Assembly (NCBI GenBank): GCA_020055645.1
Contig: CM034549.1
Span: 24,883,930-24,947,929, forward strand
Direction of reading: 5' to 3'
Length of the DNA: 64,000 nt
Source of the DNA: Tomocerus qinae
Lineage: Eukaryota; Arthropoda; Collembola; Entomobryomorpha; Tomoceridae
The notes beneath the pieces are model-generated. The model was not told where the DNA came from. It saw only the letters and a program-made list of their open reading frames with translations, and did not search any database. A program made the position numbers and the translations under genes. Position 1 is the stretch's first letter, and each line of letters begins with the position of its first letter. Below, piece by piece: positions 53,101 through 64,000 of this stretch.

Positions 53101-54244
53101 TCAATCCGCAAACTTTTCTCCATCTTAGTATAATTTGTACTTTCTACTTTATGGTTTGGACTAGGTATGTATCTTACGTTATCTCCGATGTCTACCCATT
53201 AAACACAATGCATCTCCAACACTAAAGTCATAACTATATCTTTTAATACCTTTATAATATTCTAATAGAGATATTTATGAGACTCATTCAAAGATTTTAC
53301 TTTCACTGCTTTGTCATTCCTTGTGATAAATTCTTGTGTGTTGACTAAGAATTCACAAAGATATTAGCACTGATAAATGTGAGCCATTATTTCAAACAAA
53401 CTCAGGAAACTTTCACTAAATTTCTGATCATTTTCCAGTTTAGGCCTTAGGCCCATCTACAGTTGTAGTTATTATAAATATCCACAGGAAATGCTTTCAT
53501 TATTAAAATTCTTGAGCCTAGCATTATGTATCGGGAATTCGGGACCTACTTAGTCTTAGACATACACAATACTGCTTTTCCTTCCTTTTTCCTCTAGGGC
53601 TAGATCTACGTGAGAACTTCGGAAGACATGCTTCCACTTTAATTCCAAATGTATCTAGTTCCCCCACACACTGGAGGAGTTATTAATTTGATTAGGTACT
53701 CGCATTTTACGATACATACACTGAACCACCAAATACTAGTTCTTTACTAGACATAAGGAGTTACATATATAGAACTATTACTATATTATAATACTAATCG
53801 TGATACAAATACTGAAACATATAGATATAGCATTATGTAATGTATCTATCACTTCCTAGTGCAGATATATACAAATGCTACGTACACAGAATCTTTACAT
53901 CTGTTTTGAATTAATTCAATAGCATCAATCCAAATTGCATATTACTGGAAATATGTATTATTAATAACATGCAAAATGTTTGTAGTTTGATTGAACCCAG
54001 TAGAGATACTGAATTAATTTAAAACTGAAATAAATAATTGACCTTGAAAACATGTTAAACTTCAGTGCATGTTTAATTTAATTAGGGTTAGTGTAGCAGG
54101 GGAGAGCAGTATCCTAACCGGAGTCTTTACATTCCATAGGAAAGTAGCGACTTAGGAAAGTACCGACGCAACTTGCGGATGTAATGTTCCCGACTGTACC
54201 ATGTAACCTTACTCACAAAACTTCATAGATTGGACTGCACCAAA

Positions 54245-54640
54245 GGGTGCCCAGAAGTTAAAGTCCCCGCCACTCTTCTATAATGGAGCGGTTGAAACGG
54301 TTGCAACGCGTTTGAAACAGTTGCAGGGCTAGGAAACAAAAACTTCAGTTTCCACTTTACCACTAACATTCTCTGTTACCACGGTTGAAGGGCGGCAGTA
54401 AACCCGTCACTACTTTTGCCTCTTTTCTGACCTAATCTAATAAAAAACAGTCTACCATTTACTATATTTATTGTTATTATAGGTTCGGTCAGGAAAGAAA
54501 GAGGCAAAAGTATTGACGGTGGCTAAAAAGTGCCTGCATTGCTGAAAACTGAAGTTTTTGTTTCGCAGCGGTACAACCGTTGCAACCGCTCCATTATAGA
54601 GGAGTCGTGGGACTTCAATTTTTAGGACTTCCCATAGTAT
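54245..54640. repeat. Long fold-back inside the nested element
   Basis: Two arms meet near 54460. The left arm carries CTATAATGGAGCGGTTG, AACAAAAACTTCAGTTT and ACTTTTGCCTCTTTTCTGAC. The right arm carries the inverse of each in reverse order. The left arm has an extra block of about 40 bp near 54369-54408. The transcript would form a long, imperfect hairpin. Confidence 0.75.
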
Positions 54641-54746
54641 ACTACTTCCCATAGTAGTTCTTATGCATAAATTACAACATGATAATTATATACGTTTTTA
54701 AATGAAATGACAAATGCAAAAGTAATTAAAATTCACATCTTCTGTA

Positions 54747-54807
54747 CAGGGTGGCGCAGAATGAACGGTAATGTAACTTCCATTACCGTCAATTCTGCGC
54801 CACCCTG
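54747..54807. mobile_element. 61-bp mini-hairpin with TA flanks
   Basis: Arms of 27 bp beginning CAGGGTGGCGCAGAAT pair with two mismatches around a 7-base loop. TA lies on both sides (54745-54746, 54808-54809). This is the form of a minimal Tc1/mariner-type element reduced to its inverted ends, inserted between the inner fold-back and the right end of the larger element. The superfamily is inference. Confidence 0.75.
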
Positions 54808-57023
54808 TATATGTAATGTAATATATTGTAATATGTTTTTATTTCAGAAAATACACGAAGAATAATAATATAAGGGAGAATGCATGTCATGACAAGAACA
54901 CAATTAAGGGTACATGACAACATTGTACTTACAGTCGGTAACATCCCCCGTCGGTATCTACCAAAGTCGCTACTTTCCTACTAACCTTCCTAGATTCGCA
55001 CAGTATATACATAAATTGTGACTACTGATTGCAATTTGCAGTACTACAGAGAGTAATAATAACATTTCTCTGGGCAATAGTGGGAGTTGAGTATTATGGT
55101 GATAGGCTTACTGGCTGCATGTATATAATGCAAGAAGGCTACTATATGTGTAATATGAAGATGTTTTTAAAATTCCAGACGTGTATTAATGGGCTTTGAA
55201 AAGACGGAATATAAAAGAACTAGGGCAGAGATAGCTCATTAACCTAATTTCGTTATTCTAGTGTCTCTAAACAGAATATGATAGTGGAAGGGCTTACCTG
55301 ACTGGGACAATGTGGTTAGTGGTCTCGTACCTTGTCTTACGCCTTATGACTTGCTTTTGTTAGCTGAAGAAAGTTTGTGAGTTCTATAGCGTGATGCGCC
55401 AAGATAAATTGACTTATAATCGTCTGCCCACTTGTCTTCCACTTGCACCTCCATTCTGCACCTACTAAGACTTACGACGACTATAGTCTACGGTACACTT
55501 AACTTTCTATCCCTGTACATCCCATTTAGCCATTCTAATTAAATTTCGCAGCAGAAGTAGCAACAGAGCGTAGTACTTTTGATGGACTGCGCTTATACCT
55601 AAAGCTGAATTAACTAAAGCAAAAGTGAGGATGGAAAGTAAAGCTATTAGTAGGTAACCACATAACAAGTAGCTCTCTATATGTGTTAATTATGGAGTTA
55701 TAATGTATATTTTTCGTCTGATAACCCTGTAGTCGTATCTGTTGTAATCAAATTATTTCACTTTGCTTTCCGTTTCACTCTGCTAAGTAAGCTCAGCTAT
55801 TAATTATAGAGTAGAATGTCTGTCATTCAAATTCAATGAGCTTCCTCATGAGCTTCACCCTTCATTTGATTTTATTCCTTCTCTCCCAACCAACTAGTAA
55901 CTGTTACAGGAGATCTGCACACTTAACTGAACTTGAACACAAATGCTCCGCTCTGTTAGCATTTTCCTTTCAGATCTCGTTTGGCTCTGATTCTACATTC
56001 ATTATTTATTCATAGCCACATATACATACTGGCTCTGTCTATAGACACTTACAACAGACAACACCTCGCTCTGTTAGTCCTTCCCACCATTTTCTCTATT
56101 TGTTCAGATCAGTAGCACAATATCTGTTTACCACTGTAAAGCATACACGTAGAGATGAGATGGTATACATGTTTTAGGTACCCGTGCAACTTTAACGAGA
56201 AATGATTTGAATAAATACTGTCTAAAGGGAATCACTTGAGGTAAGTAACCAGTTAGACAAAAGGCTTCAGCTGGATCAATATTACACGAGACTGGTATTT
56301 CCCTCGTTAAAATACTAATGCAACACCTTTAATAATTCTGTAGTGACTCTTTACCAAAGAGCTAGCAACTTTGATGATATAAACTTTCTCCGTCTTTTTC
56401 TTAAGCTAACTCGCTTAATCATTAAGTCTGCCAATACAGATAGAAAGTTTACTGCTTTACTTATTTAGTCGTTAGGTACGTGGTGGGGATCTTTATGAAT
56501 GACTTATCTTACAACGTCTTCAATAATTCAATTATGTGAGGATTATTTTCCCACGATAGAACATGTTGCCTACTCAAGGAGGCGACTTATCTGATGTAGG
56601 CTAAAGAAAGATAAACTTTTTCTCCTCGCTATACTTACTCAGGATGTACTAACACTTCAGAAATGTACTCATAATACTCCTCTACTTGTTATATCTAACT
56701 TTTGTTTTTAGTTTTTTATAGTTTATCCTAACTTATATAATATTATCTACTACTTGTTTAGGTAGGGACATTTATATTAATTATGTATTTGTGTAAGTAA
56801 ATAGAAAAGTGAATACTTACTCTCTTTGATGATGAATTTATCAGTACTTCCTAAATTACGTATTAACGTTATCTATAAATGTTAGTAAAGTATTCTGATT
56901 TGAAATACCTACAGATAGAAACTTATCTCTTAAATGTTGTCGCATACTTATACATTGTACACAAAGTATTACAATTATTAGAAGAATTTATATTCAACAG
57001 ACTAACAACAAGTATACAAATAT

Positions 57024-58520
57024 TCAATAACGGATGTAGTTAGAAGGCGGGGGTCCATGTGTCTTTGATCGAATGTAAACTTTTTGATGGACAGAAGAAG
57101 GAGGGGCTTTCTTCAGATTTTTCATAAATCTCCGTACAGTGACAACAGCTACCATTCGGAAAATCAACTTGAGAATAAAAATACACATAGAAATCGGCTG
57201 CATTCCTGTCAGGAATATCATCAGGTATATCATTACTGCTAATTCAAGTGCCAGTACCATAAACAGCATCACAGCCGTGCACCACCACAGTTGACATTTA
57301 CCCAAGGCGTCCTCAGCGTCTTTCTATATATAAAACAAATCCCCGATTGCCATTTCCATTGACACACACACACGAACAATTCCACAAAATGGTAATGTCA
57401 AATGCTACGATATTACGGATAGTAGACGTGCTAATAGAAACTCGTGTTCTTACATCGTAGACTGAGCTGAGTAATACGAAAGCCATAACCAATTGCATAG
57501 AGTGAAAGATGATAACTGCGATCCATACGAAGACAGACGGGTGTCGAATCACTACGAATGAAAGAAATCAGGGGAAACTTTTAGCAATATACATAAAAAC
57601 CTTTTACACACTATCTATAGAATGGTTCACTATTTCTGTCAGGACTAGGAGTGTTGGCATTTCTTAGCTTCTGGTAAAAGCTGCCTTACATCGTTTCATC
57701 ATTTAATAGAATAGGTATCTACGTCGAAACAACCTTTGAGCAAATATAATGAAATTTGATACCACTACAATCCTGCAGTGCAGACAATACTTTTTAGGGC
57801 AACCCAACGTGTATATAAATGCAAGAAGGTGGCTTCTTGTATAATATAACAGATAGGCACTAGAAATAGATGGTAATGCCCATAAATATAAAAAGTGAAA
57901 TATCTTGTACTAGGAGAATTCTAAGGACGTTAGGTAACGGGAACAATGTGTTTGCGGGAAAGAATGGAATGATATAAAAATGTGGTTATTATGTATTAGT
58001 CGGGATGGGGAAAGGAATAAGGAAATTGGATTTTTCCGATTACCTGATTCAATAGATATAGGACCCTTTGGAACAGGCTCTTCCATCTTCACATCGTATG
58101 TAGCCCACTTCACCCCGTAGAAGCAAAGGAGCATTGCCGCGAGGAGCTATCGTCAGATCGTAATGCAAAAGAAAGTATCACATTACAAGTAAAAGCTTTC
58201 TTTTTTGTTTTCACTTAACTAGGAACCCAAAGGGTCCAACTGCAAACTACAACAGACAGCTTGCCACCGTGATTTTCTACCTTCCTGTTCGGATTTGGCG
58301 GACAAAAGAGGAAAATGAGAAAATCACCGCACCACTTTTATAGGTAACTCACACAAAGGAAAAGGGGAATGTATGGTAAAAACAATAATAATGAGACATA
58401 AGAACAAAGGACGTTATTCCTTGGGAAATAATAATAATAAGAGATCTCACTTACGATGTCTATGATGGAGATAACTTGGACGCTACTTTTCCCAGAGAAA
58501 GGATCATCATTGTTAGCCAT
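57024..58520 (-). CDS. Tetraspan membrane protein O (array gene 15), 188 aa
   Basis: Exons 58520-58455, 58146-58044, 57551-57454 and 57323-57024; phases 0, 1, 0; 189 codons. MANNDDPFSGKSSVQVISII then DI carries Asp21. Exon 2 gives TM1 (LLAAMLLCFYGVKW) and a long Lys/Glu/Pro loop. TM2 has AVIIFHSMQLVMAFVLL, the motif in full. Exon 4 has GKCQLW (Trp102), TM3 with Glu (LALELAVMIYL) and TM4 with Arg145 in LIFRMVAVVTVRRFMKNL. The tail is basic and Pro/Ser-rich. Although it stands 11 kb from the rest, all family features are present, so it is the same array. It is nearest to I and J in TM2 and TM3. Confidence 0.88.
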
Positions 58521-61500
58521 GACGAAAGTGAACTGTTATTGTAAATAGGGATTCCTATTGTGTCGACAAGTAGCAATTGTACTACAATGTAATGTTGTGA
58601 TTCACCCAGTGAAAATTGTGAGAAAAGAGGAAGTGTCGCGAAAACTTGGTAGATTTTGAATCCGTTATCGGGTTGTAGTTGTATCGTGCAACGGTGTATT
58701 GAATTCTATTTGTAGTAAGAAACTATCGTATCTGGAGTGAAGTGTGGTGTGCAGTAGTGTTGGTGTTGAGTTGTCCAGAATGAAGGAGCAACTGGAGCAG
58801 GAACTGTTGGTAGTTGAGTGGGTGCATTGTCCAAGGCGTCGAATGGATTTCAATTTTCTGGCGCTACTACTCTGCCTTGTTTCCCGTTGCTTTTCTCTCG
58901 GAGTGTACCCTTGCTTCCCTCCAATCCAATTCACTGGCCTCCTACTACCGTCGAGACAAGTTTCCAACTGGAGCAAAGTTAACTGGAGACTACATAGGAG
59001 AGAGGAAACTGCGCGTCTGAAGTTCGAAGCTCATCTGTCCTATCTGGATCCTCCGGATGCTGGAGCAGGGACAAATGATTCTTCGTTGCTGTGTGCTCTC
59101 ACTCTATCTGTGTTACTATCTGTTGTGTCTATCTATTTACTTCGTCTCTACTCCACTACTCTCTGCACTGTATCACTTTTCTCCAGCACTAGTAGAGAAA
59201 GAGAGAATGTTGCATTAGATTATGTTAAGGTACCCACCATTACGTACAGTAGTATGTACGTATTTATTATATGTACTTACTACCCATTCACCCTTTTAGC
59301 GGTACTGGAGTAAACCTTGAATTGCAGTGGCATGAATGGTTCTTGCCTTTCCTTCTTCGCTTGACTTGAATACACACACAGAACAAACCAAAGGAAAAGT
59401 ATTGAAACATTTTCTCTCACAGCAGTTGTTCCGTAATACTAGACTGGTGTCTATGCTTTCACATTATGTTATAAGTCGTCTATGCTCTGCTATTAAACCA
59501 CTTATGTGAGAACGACTGCTACTCAGATGCAATATTATAGTAAATAAATGGCTATAGTATCTAAGCATGCATTTAAAACTCACTACATAAATTCATGCAC
59601 TTCTTGTACGTAGTATATAGAAATTATGGTATATAGAGGAATTTTGGTGAAGTATGTTGTAGCAGTGAAGGCTAAAGTGAACCAGACTGGAGAAGAAGAG
59701 TGGACTGCACTACTATTTACACTGCAACTTAGAAGCATACATTTCTGGAAGAATACTGGAATGGAATACACTTCAGTATTTCTAGTGATACGGGTAAAAG
59801 TGAATAGGATACGAATTCCCACTGGGATTTCTCCAGGAGTATGTGTATGTATACAGCCGACGATACGAGGTCTGACCCGGCAAACTCCTACACACTATAC
59901 TGAGATCCCACACCCAACCCGACTAATACAAAGCATATGCGAGTGAGAAAAATTGGAGTAGGTAACATATTCATATGTCAAAGTAGGGAAGGAGGAAATA
60001 GATGAGATGGAGATGCTTGAATAAAGATTGAGACTTTTGGTGGTATAGGTACTTGAGGGGTTTAAGTTTGAAGTGCTTTAACTTGACTCTTTTTGGCTTA
60101 CCTTGCATAGGTACATTGTGTAACTCATCTTATAAGCAGTGCTGGAGAATTGAATGGGAAAAGGAGTCATATCCAGATCCACCTACACGCATCCGCAAGT
60201 ATGTAACATGCTCGTCTGAAAATTACATTGGCTTTGGTTCTATTCATTTCGTCGAATCCAATCCACTCGTTTTCTTCCGCATACCGATGTTTTCATGAAG
60301 AGGATTTTCATTGAATTTCAACTTGGAATTGTGAAACGAAGCCAAGAAATGCTGGAATATAACTACTCTCTTACGTATAACTAAGAAAACCAATAACTGC
60401 TGATATATAAACCTTTGGAGGAAAATAAACTGGATTGCATGGACTAAAGCAAAAGCATCTGGCAGGACGACGCTCTTGTGAGCTTTGTCGTTTACACTGA
60501 CTACATACTTGTACAGTAGGATGTGTGTAACATGAGATGAGATGACAAGAGCCGCAAGGAAATGAGAAAAGTGAGATGTTCAGTGTGCAATGCTCACAAA
60601 GGAAAGTAAACTATGACATGACAAAGTTGCATGATGTTGATGTTGATGTGAAGTGATCTAAGAAAGGAATAGAGAAAGTCGTTAAGCTAAGAGCTGCTCC
60701 CCAGACTCTTTTCCCCAGTTTTCTTTATTGCTCTTATAGTTAATAGTACAGCAGCAGAGTTAGCATATGAGTGTTGCTTACTAGACATGGCCTTCCATCA
60801 TTTAACTTGGCTTCTTTTCACTTGACAAGACACAAAGAAAAATCTCCTCGATTTTCCTATTACTATTACCGCTCCTTGGGACTTTCCCTCCTCCTACTAC
60901 TACTCCCAGACTAGAACCTTGTCTCTCGTGTCATTTTAGATCCGTCATGTCATATATACATGCAATACTTCATCTACGTATGTGCTCCTAATACTAAACA
61001 GCTATTTCTTACACCACTGCATATATACCTACCACTGATAAGTAGTTAGTACAGTGCTATGCTATGCAATTGACTACGTAATCCTTGTGTGAGTAGCATA
61101 TGGCAAAAAACACCTTTACTTAATAGCTCCTAACACTAATGCAACATAAGTTATGTTAAGTACGGGTCATGCCATACGTTATCATCACAGTTTCTCCTTG
61201 GAAAACTAGAATAAAACGTTCAACTTTTCTCTAAATGATATACACCAGATATAAACTTAAAGAAAGTCGTAAATTGTGTGAAAGAACACTGGACTACTAC
61301 TGGACTACACACTGGACTAAACTTCTAAAACTACACTTATCCATGACTTGAATGAAAATTTCAGGAGGATAAGTACATAACGTCCTTGCTCAAATACACG
61401 AAATTCCAATACATTCTTGCCCTCTCCAGCTGCGGACTACTTCCTCCTACACCACTCCTCTTAAACTATGGATAAAATTTATAAATTATTCAGTTGAAAC

Positions 61501-62422
61501 AGTCGTAAAGTGGGCGATACGATGAAATGTGACTTGAGGAGTGGCACGGGCTAAAAATTCTACTCAAATATAAAGAGGTAGCTGGGAAATAAATTATATT
61601 CCAAGTAAGTACTGCTTCACATCTCAATTCAACTCATCTCACCGTTTTTGTTCCCTTGCTTCCTTTCCATTCAATAAGCTTTTACAACCACTGTTCCACG
61701 TCAGCTTCTGCTGGAAAACCCGGAAAATTAACTCGAGAGGTTTCCGCTCTCACTCCTCCTCGCACCACTTTTGCATAACTGTCATTTACTGCTGAACCTG
61801 TCCTTTAATATTTACAAGTTTACAAGATCAGAAGAAGACGGGAGGCGGAATTGGCACACCAGTCCTTTTTACTATCGGCTTGAGGTATCTTAAGCATAAA
61901 TTATTTCTCTAAAGTAATTATTCAATACCTCTACTGCAGTAAACTAATAGTGTAACAACAACCTTATTTCGAGTTGTTACTGCCCCAGATTCCCAAGTTG
62001 CCTTGAATCAACTTATCAAAGGCATTAATTTTAATTTACCATGATGAATTATATACAGCCTATATAAATGTTGTCAAATTACTGAGCTACGGCCACCATC
62101 ATTGAATATTTATCAAAGAGTCAAAGTTTATTTGATCTACAGCATATTAATGCCTTTTCAAGGTGAAATTAATCGATGATGATACATTTATAATGAAAAT
62201 TCTTGCAAATGGACAGTAGTTAATAAAATAACAAAAGCGCACTAAAGTGAATTTAGAGAGGACAGAGAGTATTGAACATTTTCGGACTAATTCTGTTACC
62301 ACAAAAGGTAATAAAATACACGCATTGAATCTGGGAAAGTTTATTATTCTTTGGTCTCCAATGCCAGGTCAACTGGAGATTGGGTCTTCTTACGTTTGGA
62401 TTTCAATTGGAGTTGGAGACTG
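58521..62422. other. Intergenic, no gene recognised
   Basis: A 3.9 kb spacer between the acylphosphatase gene and gene O. The plus-strand open frame at 58744-59313 lies in the 5' flank of gene O and has no recognisable domain. No repeats of note. Confidence 0.45.
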
Positions 62423-63323
62423 TCACTTTAAAGCTGAAAGGAGGATTTCAAAGCCAGAGTAGTCCATTTCTTTGACTCGTTTCTCATTACGGAATTCGAC
62501 TCTTTCGATTTTAGACTTGGGACTTCCAGTGGAACGGAGCCAAGTTTTCCTGCAACGAAAGCAGATATTACCACATTGCTGGAGAAATGACGCTGAGATA
62601 ATTGACAGTGATTTTGTTTAAGTCAGGAGCCTATGTTGTTATTTTGCATTACAAATTTTCAAATCGACTCACATAGCATTCACGGATGTGCCAGGGCCTT
62701 GAATGATACCTACGACAGTTCCATTTTCCGTGTTTCGACACCAACCTCTCAGCCCAAGATTTTTAGCTTTGGCCGTGGTATACTATTCAAAACGAGTAAA
62801 TTAAATGAAATGTATTGATAAGGTACTTTGTGTTTACTTGAAGTTTCTGACTTTGACATTTATCTGTGACAGCATAGGCTCTAGGATGTGGTACGTAAGC
62901 AGAATAGTAAAATGCAGCTTTAGTAAGCACTTTGCCAAAATCCTCTTTAAACTTAATACAACCTTGGACCTCTAGAGAACTTTTGCCCAAGGTATATAAG
63001 CATTTATGGCTGAGATCATAGTGAAGACTTATGTAATTTAACGTACCTTGCGGAAATGAACCTCTGTAATAATAAACATAAATATGATTAAGTAAGGAAT
63101 TGAGCCAAGACTGGAGGGCAAGCACGAAATAGAAAGTGTGAAATTCTGTTCAGTAAATGGAATAAACTAATAAAGACAAGTTAAACTCACTCTGAACTTT
63201 CCCATAAACTTCAAAATCCACGGAGACGTAGAGCCCAATGGGACTAGCATTTGAAGCCGCCGTCGTTCCAGGCGTCTTCTTAATACCTTTCCCTGTGTTC
63301 ACTGAACCTGAAGCTGAGGCCAT
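62423..63323 (-). CDS. Acyp: Acylphosphatase, 128 aa
   Basis: Cytosolic enzyme that hydrolyses the carboxyl-phosphate bond of acyl phosphates. Exons 63323-63191, 63063-63047, 62782-62673 and 62549-62423; the total is 129 codons. After an N-terminal extension of about 30 Ser/Gly/Thr/Lys-rich residues comes the fold: YVSVDFEVYGKVQ, then VHFRKYT with catalytic Arg49, then GWCRNTENGTVVG with catalytic Asn67, IQGPG, WLRSTGSPKSKIERVEF and a C-terminal extension of about 20 residues. The 18-residue spacing of Arg and Asn equals that of known acylphosphatases (Arg23/Asn41 in the muscle enzyme). The usual VQGVFFRK reads VQKVHFRK here. Exon 2 is a 17-base microexon that supplies the catalytic Arg. It is unrelated to the membrane array but on the same strand. 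Confidence 0.92.
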
Positions 63324-64000
63324 ATTTTTGACGATTCAGACCTATCTTGACAATTGGCTTGTCAGTGAAATGTCATGCGACGATGTCAGTGTCAGAGAAA
63401 ACACTTTCTCGAATTAGCAGAATACTATCCGCCATGCATCTTGACTCAACCTGACTCACGTACATAACAAATGAACCAAAGAGTCGCATCTCTATAACGA
63501 CATTGATCTATCACAGATGACTGCCCCATACTCTTCTTCTCCACTTCTTCTTCTTCCTGGAATCAAAAACGACTTTTCCTACGAATACTCTCTTACGCTT
63601 AGAAATGTGAGTTTCCAGTTTTCTCTATAATTTTTTACTACGTCAGAAGACCTACTTATACATTTATAGGTAATACCCTTTTTCAATGCCTTTCCCACTC
63701 GCCATTAGTGTAGGTAAATGTAGTAATGTGTAAAACTAATACTATTCATGTGATACAGTATTGATTTTTCATATTGGAGAAATGTTGAGACTTTTTAGGT
63801 CTGCTTACATAGCAGAGCCTTAGGGCATTGAATGCTCAATGACCCTTCGTCCCAGTTCAAAAGTATTTATTCATGGAATTTAGGGAAAGAGTACTTGCAT
63901 ACTAAGCATAATGCTACAAACCATACACTCAACCTCCACTTCACTTCCATTTATTTCGAAATCTATGTTTACACACGAGCACAAGGTAATGTGGAAATAA
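63324..64000. other. Right end of window, nothing recognised
   Basis: The 5' flank of the acylphosphatase gene. A short (CTT)n run lies near 63532-63553. No start of another gene could be supported. Confidence 0.45.

Larger units (their letters stand above)
54139..54978. mobile_element. Non-autonomous DNA element with nested fold-back
   Basis: Outer inverted ends GGAAAGTAGCGACTT are identical at 54139-54153 and 54964-54978, and similarity continues inward for about 70 bp (TACCGACG, then CCCGACTGTACC on the left and TACCGACTGTA on the right). TA flanks both ends. Inside, 54245-54640 is a second inverted repeat with arms of about 190 bp that share CTATAATGGAGCGGTTG and AAACAAAAACTTCAGTTTT. No protein is encoded. 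A Tc1/mariner-like affiliation is suggested by the TA flanks only. Confidence 0.7.
45718..57023. other. 11.3 kb without recognisable genes
   Basis: The largest gap in the array, between genes O and N. It holds the hairpin at 50109-50138 and the nested elements at 54139-54978. Open frames (for example 45809-46141 and 49343-49723) overlap, lack motifs and have no splice-supported continuation. It may contain 5' regulatory DNA of gene N, non-coding RNA genes or fully decayed exons, none of which I could show. Confidence 0.45.

Noticed and set aside
2400-58520. Naming the array as Pasiflora/DUF4728, claudin-like or odorant-receptor genes
   Set aside because: Helix number alone is not enough. I see none of the diagnostic residues of claudins, and the proteins are too short and have too few helices for insect odorant receptors.
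58744-59313. Plus-strand open frame of 189 codons, the second longest in the window
   Set aside because: It lies in the 5' flank of gene O, shows no recognisable domain, and contains several low-complexity stretches. I could not support it without transcripts.
1-64000. Virus-derived elements, LINEs, tRNA or rRNA genes
   Set aside because: No reverse transcriptase, integrase, capsid or long terminal repeat signal was seen, and no RNA gene with recognisable structure.

Overview
The window looks like AT-rich nuclear DNA from a small-genome arthropod. Short introns with canonical GT/AG ends, short AT-rich microsatellites, many small fold-back elements and an animal-type acylphosphatase gene all fit. 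A springtail (Collembola) would suit the style, but nothing here proves the taxon.

The main content is a same-strand tandem array of 15 small genes (called A to O here), all on the minus strand, between about 2.4 and 58.5 kb. Each has four coding exons with the same intron phases (0, 1, 0). Each encodes a predicted four-helix membrane protein of 162 to 284 residues. Exon 1 gives a short hydrophilic N-terminus and the start of TM1, ending in an invariant Asp followed by one residue. Exon 2 gives the rest of TM1 and a variable loop. Exon 3 gives TM2, usually with a His/Tyr-x-x-Gln motif. Exon 4 gives an invariant Trp, TM3, TM4 with a near-invariant Arg, and a variable C-tail. In all 15 cases the exon lengths add up to a whole number of codons. 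I do not recognise the family and give it no function.

Layout: genes A (2.4-3.2 kb), B (4.3-5.6), C (9.1-10.0), D (11.7-12.6), E (13.6-14.8), F (15.7-16.5), G (17.6-18.6), H (19.9-20.9) and I (24.0-26.0, with a long low-complexity tail). A gene-free, microsatellite-rich 7.4 kb follows. Then come J (33.5-35.0), K (37.8-39.5), L (41.0-41.9), M (42.8-43.7) and N (44.8-45.7). L, M and N, with K as an outlier, form a distinct subgroup. After an 11.3 kb stretch without recognisable genes come O (57.0-58.5) and the unrelated four-exon acylphosphatase gene (62.4-63.3), also on the minus strand.

The spaces hold small non-autonomous DNA elements: a TA-flanked fold-back at 124-426, a hAT-like MITE with a perfect 8-bp target duplication at 10641-11133, a fold-back at 32909-33197, and a nested set at 54139-54978 that contains a 61-bp hairpin with TA flanks. 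A 130-bp tandem repeat lies in intron 3 of gene K, and a decayed relative lies at about 690-1200. I saw no rRNA, tRNA, CRISPR or virus-like element.
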